The notes under the pieces are model-generated. The model saw nothing but the letters and a program-made list of their open reading frames with translations, was not told where the DNA came from and made no database searches. From assembly GCA_905234665.1 (NCBI GenBank), contig CAJOIV010000026.1:1-54436 (forward strand): 54,436 nt of DNA, read 5' to 3'. A program made the translations under genes and the position numbers. This DNA comes from an uncultured Bacteroidales bacterium (lineage in GTDB: Bacteria > Bacteroidota > Bacteroidia > Bacteroidales > P3). This document shows, in pieces, positions 9,101-15,061 of this stretch; the stretch's first letter is position 1, and each line of letters opens with the position of its first letter.

Positions 9101-10736
9101 TGTCAATCCAGATGACCGGGGCGGCGCAGGTGGCCAAACCCGTGCAGGTCTGACTCAGGAAGGTGATGTTGGTGCGGTAGTAGCTGCGGCTGCTGGCAGC
9201 GGTGGCGGCGGGATTGGAGCCGTCGAGCGGGTTGCTGTCCTGATATTTGTACAGGGTGCGGTAGTAGCTCGAAAGGGTGGTGCTGTAGCCGTAGAAACCC
9301 GAGGAGGCGTGGGAGGCTCCCGAGGGCTGGTTCATGGTGGTGGTCACGCAGATGTTGCTGGTGCCGTCCCAGTGGAAGGGAGTGGTGAGGTGATAGGTGA
9401 CCGCGCCGGAAGTGTTGAGCGGGTGGTCACCCTCATACACTTTGGCGGAGGCTCCCGTGGAGACCCACTCGGTGGCGGTGGTGCCGCCGAAAACATCTTT
9501 GGTGGTATTGACCATATAGATGGTGAAGTACTTGGCATAGCTGGAGTTGTTGGTCCAGGTGAATGTCAGGTCGGTGATGTCGGCACCCGTGGAGGGGAAA
9601 CCGGCAGCAATCAGTTCGGCGGCGGTGTAGATGCCCTGGCAGAGGGTGTTGCCCCAGCTGGAGTTGACGGGGACGCCCGAGGTCTGGCTGGTGGCGGTGC
9701 CGCTGGTGAAGGAATGTGTCGAAGAGGGGTCATAGCCGGCGCAGCCGAAGCTTTCGGTGGTGAAGGTGGTGCTGTCCCAAGCGCCGTAGCCGTCGGTGCC
9801 GCAGTTGGCGCGGACGCGGACCACGTAGGTGGTGTTGGAATCAAGGCCGGTGATGACGGCGTTGGGGGCGGTGGTGGTGAGGGAGAGCGGGGTTGCCGTG
9901 CTGCCCTGGGGGTAGTATTCAACCTCGTAGCCGACGGGGCTGCCGATGCCGATAGTCCAGCTGAGGAGCGCGGCGCCGACACTGACATGGCCGAGCGTGA
10001 TGCCCGTGATGGCGGGGCAGGCGGGAGGCATACCCATAGTGAACTCATAGTAGCGTCCCACACCGGGCCAACCATCGTTGGTGAACGAGGTGGGGGTGGT
10101 GAGGGTGGCATGGGTGGTAGCGTTGACCATCAAGAAGTCGGTGGCCGTGCCGGCGATACCTATCTGGTAGTCGTCGTAGGAGGTGGCGGCGGTGGTGCCG
10201 TAGACCAGGCGGACACGGTTGCTGTCCTCGAGGAGCTGGATCTGGTAGTTGACCAGGTCACCGTCAACGTCATACACGGAGGGAGTGAGGTACTCCACCA
10301 CGAGGATGCGGTTGGGGGCGGTGCCCACCAGTTCGTACTTGCAGTAGACGCCCGTACCCTCGAGGGTGTTGTCGGCGCCAAAGGCGGTGACGAAGGGCAG
10401 GTCGTTGTAGTCGGCACTCGTCAGGGTCGTGAAGGGGCCTGTCCAGTAGTTGGAGACAGCCGTCGGACCCAGACGGAAACGACCGTTGGAGTTGCAGGAG
10501 AACTGGGTGTAGGTATTTCCACCGAAGTAGAAATCGAACCCGATGTTGATGCAACTCGACGGGGCGTCATCGTCATAGATGGCGGTGATTTCCGTCGCGG
10601 AGCTGGAGAGCGTGACCCACTTGGTGGTGTCGACACCAGTGGCATACGCACATCCGCTCACGATTTGCGCCTGTGTGGTCCACGGCAGCAGCACTACCGC
10701 TGCCAGTATCAGAAGCATTCGTAAATGTCTTTTCAT
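1..10736 (-). CDS. Giant secreted multi-module protein (15 FN3-like repeats, jelly-roll-like modules), partial at left edge
   Basis: The minus strand is open from the ATG at 10736 to the window edge (3578 codons, no stop), so the C-terminus is missing. The N-terminus MKRHLRMLLILAAVVLLPW...TQA is a clear Sec signal peptide. An N-terminal domain of about 200 residues is followed by about 15 fibronectin-III-like repeats (each ending in an LxPxTxYxxxVRxxC-like strand) that alternate with two larger module types. Type A is MAM/cleaved-adhesin-like (GFED...CW...FWAK...VGVMTDP...YxDDI) and occurs seven times. Type B (YxADEL...HPLNTSGW...FVWDGxSN) occurs four times. The order is FN-B-FN-A-FN-A-FN-A-FN-A-FN-B-FN-A-FN-FN-B-FN-A-FN-A-FN-B-FN-FN-FN, then the start of an InlB-type repeat. 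Nearly every module boundary carries a cysteine. This architecture is typical of T9SS-exported surface adhesins or glycan-binding proteins of Bacteroidales; the sorting domain would lie off-window. No catalytic motif was seen, and adhesion is an inference. Confidence 0.85.
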   Translation of the reverse strand, partial: MKRHLRMLLILAAVVLLPWTTQAQIVSGCAYATGVDTTKWVTLSSSATEITAIYDDDAPSSCINIGFDFYFGGNTYTQFSCNSNGRFRLGPTAVSNYWTGPFTTLTSADYNDLPFVTAFGADNTLEGTGVYCKYELVGTAPNRILVVEYLTPSVYDVDGDLVNYQIQLLEDSNRVRLVYGTTAATSYDDYQIGIAGTATDFLMVNATTHATLTTPTSFTNDGWPGVGRYYEFTMGMPPACPAITGITLGHVSVGAALLSWTIGIGSPVGYEVEYYPQGSTATPLSLTTTAPNAVITGLDSNTTYVVRVRANCGTDGYGAWDSTTFTTESFGCAGYDPSSTHSFTSGTATSQTSGVPVNSSWGNTLCQGIYTAAELIAAGFPSTGADITDLTFTWTNNSSYAKYFTIYMVNTTKDVFGGTTATEWVSTGASAKVYEGDHPLNTSGAVTYHLTTPFHWDGTSNICVTTTMNQPSGASHASSGFYGYSTTLSSYYRTLYKYQDSNPLDGSNPAATAASSRSYYRTNITFLSQTCTGLATCAAPVIWIDSMTAYEAYLSWVPGFNETSWDVQYRVKGTTAWTTAATGTTATTATISSLTPGTHYEFRVVTVCTSETHPSNIEEGTTECVPIAHTALPFTYGFEDLTTGSGAPVANCWARGYYTGSYNPNSYPYGSTSYYHSGSKSLYFYASGTTIRSWVCLPEFEDSINTLRLQFWAKKSSTSYSGMVKVGVMTDPTNYNTFQTVYTGYTDATTNWNHFEVALGSAPTTGRITIMVEGGQGTNYMYVDDITVDEIPYCTTPVVDSLIVTTTDADFYLSDIDHAQSISVTLTAGTWDTTVVDASSPISIYGLTPGTTYSYSIVANCGSGQTSGIRTGSFTTLCTPIAHDDLPLEYGFEDLTSTGSGYPLAACWDRGYLSGSTFYSNNYPYSSSSYYQTGTRSLYFYGSGTTTRSWLCLPEFEDSIYSLQVSFWGRKTSTSYNGRIIVGVMTDPHTFATFQPVDTVTIDNTTSFVHFEVPLTNAPGTGYITIMNLPGSGSNYFYLDDIHVDVIPTCLTPTGLAASNIGLSTATLTWNTRTGNEIAWLVGNGTTEVEVYDTTYVVTGLMASSTNTVTVRALCGDGDTSEMAYLTFSTPCGLVPPYSYGFEDMATTSSSSHPNIPCWHHLNNGTSYPGYPYITSTAHTGTRALYWYGSTTTGTYGDYYYVVLPMLDTANYAMNTMRVKFWARASSTGYHPIVRVGVMTDPTNVSTFQAVNSNIAINPGSSTAWAEFTVDLDTFTGNGAYIAIGAVRPSSLWYMYMDDISVVQIPDCDAVSNFVATNITTSQADLSWIENGTASFWTIEYGPHGFTPGSSAGTSEVVYTLPHTIYGLNANTEYDVHITPDCYGTAETAVFSFRTECAPMVTLPYTYGFEDLATGSTTVRPVISCWHHLNNSSSYPGYPYVSSTAHTGSRSLYWYNPSSSGTYSDYQTVVLPAIDTDSYPINTLQLKFWAKASSTSYSPIFQVGVMTDPNDVTTFQRVQTINVGSSAQWAEYVAGFGNYTGSGQYIALHVPLAGAYWYGYTDDFTIELAPQCPPITNMAVESVGTTGAMVTWEYQPGTVGTPQEYEIEWVEVGSTSTPITATDTVPYYFITGLDTNTTYKVRVRGNCYDYDYGGWDSITFTTTNLGCAVLDTTTTNTINFSNGTTTYSGTLVYSSYGNTMYQTIYTADELSAAGISAGAIIGVDFGFGTNSSYAKEFTIFIGSTNMSSFSSATAYVNPGTLQQVYGPAAHPLNTSGWQHYNFTQPFVWDGSSNIIICTFMNQPTGTTHTSSSFSGYYTTGPTNTSLYRYKDSNPFTLANYTTSTSGSVNTYRASVHFYTYGCGQRATCAAPMVRTTRVDAYSADVEWAAGLSETAWDVEYRVANASSWTSLATGTTNTSVALTGLTPATTYEVRVSHYCTTDDTTYYGTHSFTTPCAPYTIPFTENFDSYVAGSSSQLGPCWNKYYSSLNTASYPYPYASYYHSGSNCLYFYGYSSSYPCWLVLPEFADSIRSLELSFWEYKTTSSYGLVEIGVITDPEDLTTFVPVDTVQVQPTSTWQQFFVNFLNYQGPEGRIAMVARTSSSYTFYIDDIEVGRYSTCPRVQNLAATRLTNDSAYVSWQGDSAATFFRVWWSTTDNFTTATDSMDLTDASIALGWLGPNTTVYMWVSQACEDGAMSSPVRLVFTTAANCEVITDLYIHNVTATSAVFTWNEPQSGYAATWYRVSWQTTAGIMTDSTPNPFYFLTGLDTASSYTFSVMAFCPHAGELDSSFAVSRTFTTANGICNYIAGLGSSTTSSTSPLYVTKAYYYGHMLFFAEELAQMGDTITSITFNVTTSGSVTRNIDVYLGNSDYENMYTPTFPPLSTLTQVYSGNWTVSNGQCTINFTTPYVRDHSRNLVVGIDDNTGTANSSSFSFTAASTTDRNTGDNIYTVHYAGTDADVNPATDDAINVTYVRPVITFGTSCADESCSSPAAVAYGGTDSTINLTWNANSGSSWRVEYRLPTDTVWTVADSIVTTNNYVLGGLRVATRYAIRVGSICSPDNILYTPIFGQTACGDALVPYTDNFDDIVNGWYERTCWRVGNVTNAARSETSTGSTGSYNYPRVVNLTQHGPMLRLYNGAYAVMPHFAEPLHNLQIRFDFLTSFTTDGWCLFGYLPNPNDINSLVVIDTLRHGPTDGVRLYTIDLDQLADDADGNLCFATPNTVNYTHIDNIIVDVIPPCAIPDSLRLVSALDTLADLTWYMSNIGSATYMVRYTAYHSGVYDTVFSNTTSVTLTGLIPGTTYDAECYSICLRTGDTSQASNVCRFTTECAPLPTLPYFLTFEDIPLSSTQTLPNCWEIVNSNTTVASALPRCVFDYSYSAAGYYALHISSQSAVAMPEFIAPPDSLQFSFYLRGSASGLQVEVGVIDTLVPFAFTPIDTFTTSSTAYEFHSTYMVGYVGPGTRLYLRTLSDNTVYIDNLLIDYAPTCLPVRNLQVDTFTASSITLAWRDLTAASQYEVEYGNAGFDRGTGAFTTVTTNPAHFLGLTPMTNYDFYVRPICSVGDSAEWSPVIHASTAMCDNLVTANSWDSAWAATTNSYSPIGYGFYNYSYVQTIIDASRFADVEAEISAFAFDPAVSTAGDEFNHMDVYMANVSESDLSSGFIMPDSNHQFIQVLHDANLNYSTVGWQMHSFDTAFVWDGHSNVLFAVNRRNGHYTTGASFNAHSTTVAKSRYVYTDGSQYDITTVTGGTAQNYVGDLQFYSCAAACDRPDIASVTGDHQSATLNWVGNGTAYEVSYRTAADTNWTTPVAVTGSTYTFTGLQPLTMYELRVRQDCTADSIGFSAWNAILFRTDTMPCHAPDTFGVIGTTNATATFAWLPSGDETAWEIHVFSTTFDSLYTVTTIPGTVGGFTAGATYYASIRALCGDAHNIEGEWGDTVQFTAATCESVTSLTSSDVTFNSVTLSWTAVTGAVGYRVVCTDGQNYDTVTVTTNTHTFTGLYDETSYTFYVQTVCGTGWYSENWAQLTVTTAPATGTTYYVTANANNAAYGSVTGGGTYAANATATLTATANTGYS
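926..9747 (-). repeat. Four type-B modules in the giant protein
   Basis: Approximate positions are B1 9125-9747, B2 5133-5741, B3 3267-3829 and B4 926-1497. Each begins with a cysteine, has a variable Ser/Thr-rich strand, a Y/F-x-A-x-EL/RF helix motif, a long beta-rich core and a (H/Y)xFxxxFVWDGxSN-type strand, and ends in paired cysteines before the next FN3 repeat. B1 and B2 are the closest pair; B3 and B4 are diverged. I cannot assign them to a named domain family with confidence. Confidence 0.6.
1767..8856 (-). repeat. Seven type-A (MAM/cleaved-adhesin-like) modules in the giant protein
   Basis: Approximate positions in transcription order are A1 8351-8856, A2 7588-8094, A3 6813-7352, A4 6021-6552, A5 4377-4871, A6 2511-3012 and A7 1767-2247. 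Each starts after a Cys-Pro-type boundary with a GFED or NFDS motif, then a CW pair, a HSGxxxLYFY-like strand, an LPEF/LP strand, FWAK, VGVMTDP and a terminal YxDDIxVxxxPxC. A1 and A2, and separately A3 and A4, are closer to each other than to the other copies, which suggests pairwise tandem duplication. Confidence 0.75.
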
Positions 10737-10837
10737 AGGACTTTGTTGTTGGTTAATACTATTGTTGAACGTTTATTGTTTATCGATATGTATATCCTTC
10801 ATTCCTTTGGCCTTGCGTATGGCACAGAATGCGGGTG

Positions 10838-10868
10838 CAAAGTTACGCAGAATAATCGGGAAATGCAA
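10838..10868 (-). promoter_or_regulatory. Probable promoter of the giant protein gene
   Basis: On the minus strand TAACTTTG (complement of 10838-10845) fits the Bacteroidetes -7 consensus TAnnTTTG, with a TTG -33 element 20 bases upstream (complement of 10866-10868). It would give a leader of about 95 nt before the ATG at 10736. The rest of 10737-10967 holds no gene that I can see. Confidence 0.5.
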
Positions 10869-10967
10869 GCACTTTTTTTCTTGCGCGCTCTAAGGGGCTG
10901 TATTATTGCCCATTCTTGCGCAAAAAAAAATGGCGCTTTGTTGTTCTGCGGAGTTTTTTTCCCCTTG

Positions 10968-12362
10968 TCAGGCTGTCATCACGGCCTCGATTTCGGCCAC
11001 GGTCTTGGGGATGGGCTTGCCGAGGACACGGCAGCCGCTGTCGGTGACGAGGATGTCGTCCTCGATGCGTATGCCGCCAAAGTCTTTCCACTTCTCGAGC
11101 TCGGCGAAGTCGATGAAGTCCTTGTTCTTGCCTTCGGCATGCCATTTGTCAATGAGGGCGGGGATGAAGTAGCATCCGGGCTCGTCGGTGATGACGAAGC
11201 CGGGCTGGAGCCTGCGGCCGCAGCGGAGGCTGGCAAGGCCGAACTGGGTGGAGGGGCGGGTCTCGTCGTCGTAGCCGACGTTGATCTGGCCGTAGTTCTC
11301 CATGTCGTGCACATCGAGGCCCATCATGTGGCCGAGGCCGTGGGGCATGAAGAGGCTGTGAGCGCCGTTGGCAACGATGTCGTCGAGGTTGCCGCGGAGG
11401 ATGCCGAGGTCCTTGTAGCCCTGGGCGAGGATGCGGCTGGCGGCGGTGTGCACCTCCTGGTAGGTGATGCCGGGGCGGGTGACGCGGATGGCCTCCATGT
11501 TGGCGTCGAGGACTATCTGGTAGATGGCGCGCTGGCGGTCGTTGAACTTGCCGCCCACAGGGACGGAGCGGGTGATATCGGAGCAGTAGTTCATGCGGGT
11601 CTCGCAGCCGGCGTCCATGACGAGCATGCGGCCTTCGACGAGCTCGTGGTCGTGATTGTGGTTGTGGAGGGTCTCGCCGTGGATGGTCATGATGATGGGG
11701 AACGAGAGGGGGCCGTTGCCTTTCCAGGCCTCGCCCTGCATGATGGCGGCCAGCTCGTACTCGTAGCGGCCCGGCATGGCCTGCTTCATGGCGCAGACGT
11801 GCATGTTGTAGGCGGTGGCGATGGCCTTCTCGATTTCGGCCACCTCCTCGTCGCTCTTGATGCTGCGCTGCTTGACGCATGCCATGATGAGTTCCATGGA
11901 GGCGTAGCGCGGGATGGCGGCATACTTGATGCCAAGGAGCTCGCTGAGCTGGCGCGTGATGTCGGCGCGATAGGGCGGGAGGTAATGAATGTGTGAATGT
12001 GTGAATGTGTGAGTGTTTGAGTGGATGAAGGTCTCGAGGTCGGCGAGGGAGCCGCTGTTTTCGACGCCGACGCTGGCGGCCAGTTCCTTGACGCTGGGCA
12101 GGGGACCCGTCCAGATGATGTCGTCGATGTCGTAGTCGTTGGCGAAGATGTAGTCCTTGCCGGTCTCGCAGTCGAGCACGCCGACAAGGTCTTCCCGCTG
12201 AAGGCCGAAGAAATAGAGGAACGTGCTGTCCTGGCGGAACCAATAGGTGTTGTCGGGATAATTGCACGAGGCTTCGTGGTTGCCCGGGAGGATGATGATG
12301 CCGTGGCCGACGTCCTTGCGGAGCTGCTCGCGGCGGGCGATGTAAGTTTCTTTCTTGAACAT
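10968..12362 (-). CDS. pepP: Xaa-Pro aminopeptidase (M24B family)
   Basis: A cytoplasmic dinuclear-metal peptidase that removes an N-terminal residue next to proline. The 464-residue protein has the N-terminal creatinase-like domain (about 1-170) and the C-terminal pita-bread catalytic domain. The metal ligands are visible: Asp in MDAGCE, Asp in CSDITR, His in HGLGHMMGLDVHD, Glu in DEPGCY and Glu in IRIEDDI. The ATG at 12362 is preceded by a Bacteroidetes-type promoter, and the gene diverges from glutamine synthetase. One oddity is a His/Thr/Ser-rich stretch in the N-terminal domain (HSNTHTFTHSHIH, around residue 115) encoded by a simple ACACATTC repeat. It lies between the creatinase-like fold and the catalytic domain, where it is probably tolerated as a surface loop. 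Confidence 0.93.
   Translation of the reverse strand: MFKKETYIARREQLRKDVGHGIIILPGNHEASCNYPDNTYWFRQDSTFLYFFGLQREDLVGVLDCETGKDYIFANDYDIDDIIWTGPLPSVKELAASVGVENSGSLADLETFIHSNTHTFTHSHIHYLPPYRADITRQLSELLGIKYAAIPRYASMELIMACVKQRSIKSDEEVAEIEKAIATAYNMHVCAMKQAMPGRYEYELAAIMQGEAWKGNGPLSFPIIMTIHGETLHNHNHDHELVEGRMLVMDAGCETRMNYCSDITRSVPVGGKFNDRQRAIYQIVLDANMEAIRVTRPGITYQEVHTAASRILAQGYKDLGILRGNLDDIVANGAHSLFMPHGLGHMMGLDVHDMENYGQINVGYDDETRPSTQFGLASLRCGRRLQPGFVITDEPGCYFIPALIDKWHAEGKNKDFIDFAELEKWKDFGGIRIEDDILVTDSGCRVLGKPIPKTVAEIEAVMTA
11985..12023 (-). repeat. In-frame ACACATTC simple repeat inside pepP
   Basis: Thirty-nine bases (13 codons) made of CACACATT units on the coding strand, in frame, giving a Thr/His/Ser-rich insert. 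A sister tract of the same unit lies outside coding sequence at 22011-22048, upstream of the HIT gene. Confidence 0.75.
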
Positions 12363-12367
12363 GATTG

Positions 12368-12402
12368 AAATGAGGAATTAGGAATTAGCAATTAGGAATT
12401 AT
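12368..12402. repeat. AATTAGGAATTAG short tandem repeat in the pepP leader
   Basis: GGAATTAGGAATTAGCAATTAGGAATTA-type direct repeats of a roughly 7-base unit lie between the pepP start codon and its promoter. It is one of several short repeat families in the window; the others sit at 11985, 17483, 22011, 47921 and 49951. Confidence 0.6.
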
Positions 12403-12417
12403 TTTCTTTTGAAAGTG

Positions 12418-12446
12418 CAAAGATACGAAAAAAAGTTGTACTTTTG
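12418..12446. promoter_or_regulatory. Back-to-back promoters of pepP (-) and glutamine synthetase (+)
   Basis: The complement of 12418-12425 reads TATCTTTG and 12439-12446 reads TACTTTTG; both fit the -7 consensus TAnnTTTG. They point away from each other, toward pepP and the glutamine synthetase gene respectively. Clear -33 boxes at the usual spacing are not obvious. Confidence 0.5.
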
Positions 12447-12520
12447 CAATCCCAAAAGAAAAAAGTTTTCGGCTCCCAAAGCCCCAAGAAGCATAACAAC
12501 CTTAAACATATACACCTGAC

Positions 12521-14026
12521 ATGCAACAGAAAGAGTTAAAGCTCAACCCGAACCGCCTGGTGGCATTTCTGCAAAAACCCATGTGCGAGTTCACCAAAAA
12601 AGATATCCTCAAGGTCATCGAGGAGATGGAAATAGAGATGATCAAGTTCCGCTACATGGCGAACGACGGGCGTCTGAAGACGCTGAACTTTGTCATCAAC
12701 AGCCTGGAACACGCCGACGAGATTCTCACCTCGGGCGAGCGTGTGGACGGCAGCAGCCTCTTCCCCTTCCTCGAGGCCGGCAGCAGCGACCTGTACGTCA
12801 TCCCGCGCTTCCGCACGGCGTTCATCGACCCCTTCGCGGAGATTCCCACCCTCGACCTGCTCTGCAACTTCTACACCAAGGACGGCGAGCCCTTCGAGAT
12901 GGCCCCCGAATATACCCTGGCCAAGGCCGGCAACGCCTTCCGCAAGGCCACCGGCGGCATGGAGTTCGAGGTGATGGGCGAACTGGAGTACTATGCCATC
13001 GCCCCCAAGGACGAGCAGTACATGCCCGCCGACCAGCGCGGCTACCACGCCTCGATGCCGTTCTGCAAGTTCGAGGAGTTCCGCACCCAGGCCATGAAGC
13101 TCATCGCCGAGTGCGGCGGCCTCATCAAGTACGGCCACAGCGAGGTGGGCAACTTCGCGGTGGGCGACACGATGTACGAACAGAACGAGATTGAGTTCCT
13201 CCCCACCCGCCTGGAGGACGCCGCCGACCAGCTGGTCATCGCCAAATGGATTATGCGCGAACTGGGCTACCAGTATGGCATCACCATCACCTTCGCACCC
13301 AAAATCACCGTGGGCAAGGCCGGCAGCGGCATGCACATCCACACCCGCGTGAGCAAGGATGGAAAGAATATGTACATCACCCCCGACGGCCTCACCGAGA
13401 CGGCCCACAAGGTCATCGCAGGCATCCTGCGCCTGGCAGGCTCGCTGACAGCCTTCGGCGACACAAACCCCACCAGCTACTTCCGCCTGGTGCCCCATCA
13501 GGAGGCCCCCACCAACATCTGCTGGGGCGACCGCAACCGCAGCGCCATGGTGCGCGTGCCCCTGGGCTGGACGGCAGGCAGCGGCAACATGATGGCCCAC
13601 TGCAACCCATTGGAAAAGAACGACGCGGTGGACTTCAGCTACAAGCAGACCATCGAGCTGCGCACCCCCGACGGCAGCGCCAACGTCTACCTGCTGCTGG
13701 CAGGCATGGCCGTGGCCGCCCGCTACGGCTTCAAGATGGAGAACGCCGTGCAGTATGCCAAGGACCGCTATGTGAGCGTCAACATCTTCGAGCATGAGGA
13801 TGTCCTCAGCCGCCTCGACGTGCTGCCCGACAGCTGCGCCGCCAGCGCCGACGTGCTGGAGCGCGACCGCGCCATCTATGAGGAGGACGGCATCTTCGCC
13901 CCCCAGCTCATCGACGCCATGCTCCAGAGCCTCCGCAGTTTCAACGACCGCACCCTCCGCGCCCAAATCGGCAACGACCAGCAGAAGATTCTCGACCTCG
14001 TCGAAACCTTCATCCACTGCGGATAA
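12521..14026 (+). CDS. glnA: Glutamine synthetase family protein, type I-like
   Basis: Makes glutamine from glutamate, ammonia and ATP, the main ammonia-assimilation step, in the cytoplasm. The 501-residue protein has the N-terminal beta-grasp part (about 20-110) and the catalytic barrel. Recognisable motifs are the metal-binding EVMGELEYY, the NEIEF strand, the ATP/metal motif GSGMHIHTR, NPTSYFRLVP, and NICWGDRNRSAMVRVP with the substrate arginines. ELRTPDGSAN lies near the C-terminal part of the active site. The length fits the type I/III-like 500-residue enzymes common in Bacteroidetes. An adenylylation site cannot be judged by eye. The next gene starts 27 bases downstream, so co-transcription is likely. 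Confidence 0.88.
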   Translation: MQQKELKLNPNRLVAFLQKPMCEFTKKDILKVIEEMEIEMIKFRYMANDGRLKTLNFVINSLEHADEILTSGERVDGSSLFPFLEAGSSDLYVIPRFRTAFIDPFAEIPTLDLLCNFYTKDGEPFEMAPEYTLAKAGNAFRKATGGMEFEVMGELEYYAIAPKDEQYMPADQRGYHASMPFCKFEEFRTQAMKLIAECGGLIKYGHSEVGNFAVGDTMYEQNEIEFLPTRLEDAADQLVIAKWIMRELGYQYGITITFAPKITVGKAGSGMHIHTRVSKDGKNMYITPDGLTETAHKVIAGILRLAGSLTAFGDTNPTSYFRLVPHQEAPTNICWGDRNRSAMVRVPLGWTAGSGNMMAHCNPLEKNDAVDFSYKQTIELRTPDGSANVYLLLAGMAVAARYGFKMENAVQYAKDRYVSVNIFEHEDVLSRLDVLPDSCAASADVLERDRAIYEEDGIFAPQLIDAMLQSLRSFNDRTLRAQIGNDQQKILDLVETFIHCG

Positions 14027-14053
14027 CCAGAAAACACACCAAACAACAATACC

Positions 14054-14557
14054 ATGAAAAAGACATTCCTTTTCCGCTGCCTGATGGCCGCCGCAGTGTT
14101 GGCTTTCGCCGCCTGCACAGAGAAACAGACCGTCAACCCCGAAGACGACACCCCGCCGACCCCCCAGCACAACAGTCTCTACCAGACCACCTGGGCCGGC
14201 AGCACCCAGCAGACCGTCACGCTTCCCATCATCGGCGACGTGCCCATCACCATTGACGACACCCTGGTGTTCCACGACGACAGCACCGCCACGACCAAGC
14301 TCCATGCGCTGGCCTCCAGCGTCATCCTGGATGTGGACCGCGACACGACAGTGGCATGCACCTACACCTGGGCCGACCCCCAAGGGGTGCTGACAGCCGT
14401 CGAGAACCCGCAGATGAACCTCGCCTTCAGGAAGGTGAACAGCAACACCATCAACATCACCGTCACCAAGAGTGACCTGACGGTCATGTGGCCCATCCTG
14501 GACGTTGTCTCATCCTATCTGCCCGAGAGTTTCTCCATCGACCTCGTCAAGCAATAG
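14054..14557 (+). CDS. Hypothetical lipoprotein
   Basis: 167 residues. MKKTFLFRCLMAAAVLAFAAC is a lipoprotein signal with lipobox FAAC, so the mature protein should be anchored in the outer membrane or the periplasmic face. The mature part is Thr/Asp-rich and predicted to be beta-rich, with no motif that I recognise. It lies between glutamine synthetase and folK with short gaps (27 and 3 bases), which places it in the same transcript without revealing its function. Confidence 0.7.
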   Translation: MKKTFLFRCLMAAAVLAFAACTEKQTVNPEDDTPPTPQHNSLYQTTWAGSTQQTVTLPIIGDVPITIDDTLVFHDDSTATTKLHALASSVILDVDRDTTVACTYTWADPQGVLTAVENPQMNLAFRKVNSNTINITVTKSDLTVMWPILDVVSSYLPESFSIDLVKQ

Positions 14558-14560
14558 CAG

Positions 14561-15061
14561 GTGGAGAAGGCTTACCTTTCATTAGGCAGCAACAGGGGCG
14601 ACCGCAAGGCACTCCTCGGGCAAGCCACAGACCTGATACGCCAGCGCGTAGGGTCTGTGGTTTGCTGTTCGCCCCTCTACGAGACGGCCCCCTGGGGCCA
14701 GTTCGCCGAGGGCGAGGACCTGCCTTTCCTCAACATGGCTATCGTCGTGGAGACCGACCTGGAGCCCCACGAACTGCTCGTGACCACCCAAAGCATTGAG
14801 AAGGACTTGGGCCGATCTCGGCCCAAGCCAACCCAACAGTACCACTCCCGCCCCATCGACATCGACATCGTGCTGTACGGCATGGCGGTAACCGCCATGC
14901 CGGAGCTGATCCTCCCCCACCCCCGCATGCACTTGCGGCGCTTTGTCCTGCAGCCCCTCTGCGACATCGCCCCCGACGTGCAGCACCCCCTCCTGAAGAA
15001 AACCATCCAACAACTCCTCGAAGAATGTCCCGACAACTCCACGCTCTCCTGCTGCTCCTGA
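14561..15061 (+). CDS. folK: 2-amino-4-hydroxy-6-hydroxymethyldihydropteridine pyrophosphokinase
   Basis: Transfers pyrophosphate from ATP to hydroxymethyl-dihydropterin in folate synthesis. The 166-residue protein has the family signatures SLGSNRGDR near the start, YETAPWG, the metal-binding RPIDIDIVLYG and LPHPRMHLRRFVLQPL. The start is the GTG at 14561, three bases after the lipoprotein stop; no ATG fits the conserved SLGSN start. Its last 12 codons overlap the start of the TonB receptor gene. The folate-pathway partner folB lies elsewhere in this window. Confidence 0.92.
   Translation: MEKAYLSLGSNRGDRKALLGQATDLIRQRVGSVVCCSPLYETAPWGQFAEGEDLPFLNMAIVVETDLEPHELLVTTQSIEKDLGRSRPKPTQQYHSRPIDIDIVLYGMAVTAMPELILPHPRMHLRRFVLQPLCDIAPDVQHPLLKKTIQQLLEECPDNSTLSCCS

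Noticed and set aside
7044..10724. A 1226-codon open frame on the plus strand, with others at 243-1346, 1512-3191 and 3375-5366
   Set aside because: They lie codon-for-codon antisense to the giant modular protein. Their translations are Gly/Val/Asp/His-rich without motifs, which is the expected shadow of a GC-rich Thr/Ser/Tyr-coding strand. No signal peptide or family was seen.
10900..10967. Terminator of pepP in the T/A-rich region downstream of its stop
   Set aside because: A-rich and T-rich runs and a short GCGC...GCGC pairing are present but they do not form a convincing hairpin followed by a U-tract.
11985..12023. CRISPR-like or phase-variable tract in pepP
   Set aside because: The units are only 8 bases with no spacers, and the tract keeps the frame; a simple repeat insertion explains it better.
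12536..14383. A 615-codon minus-strand frame across glutamine synthetase
   Set aside because: It is the antisense shadow of a clear enzyme gene and has no recognisable domain.
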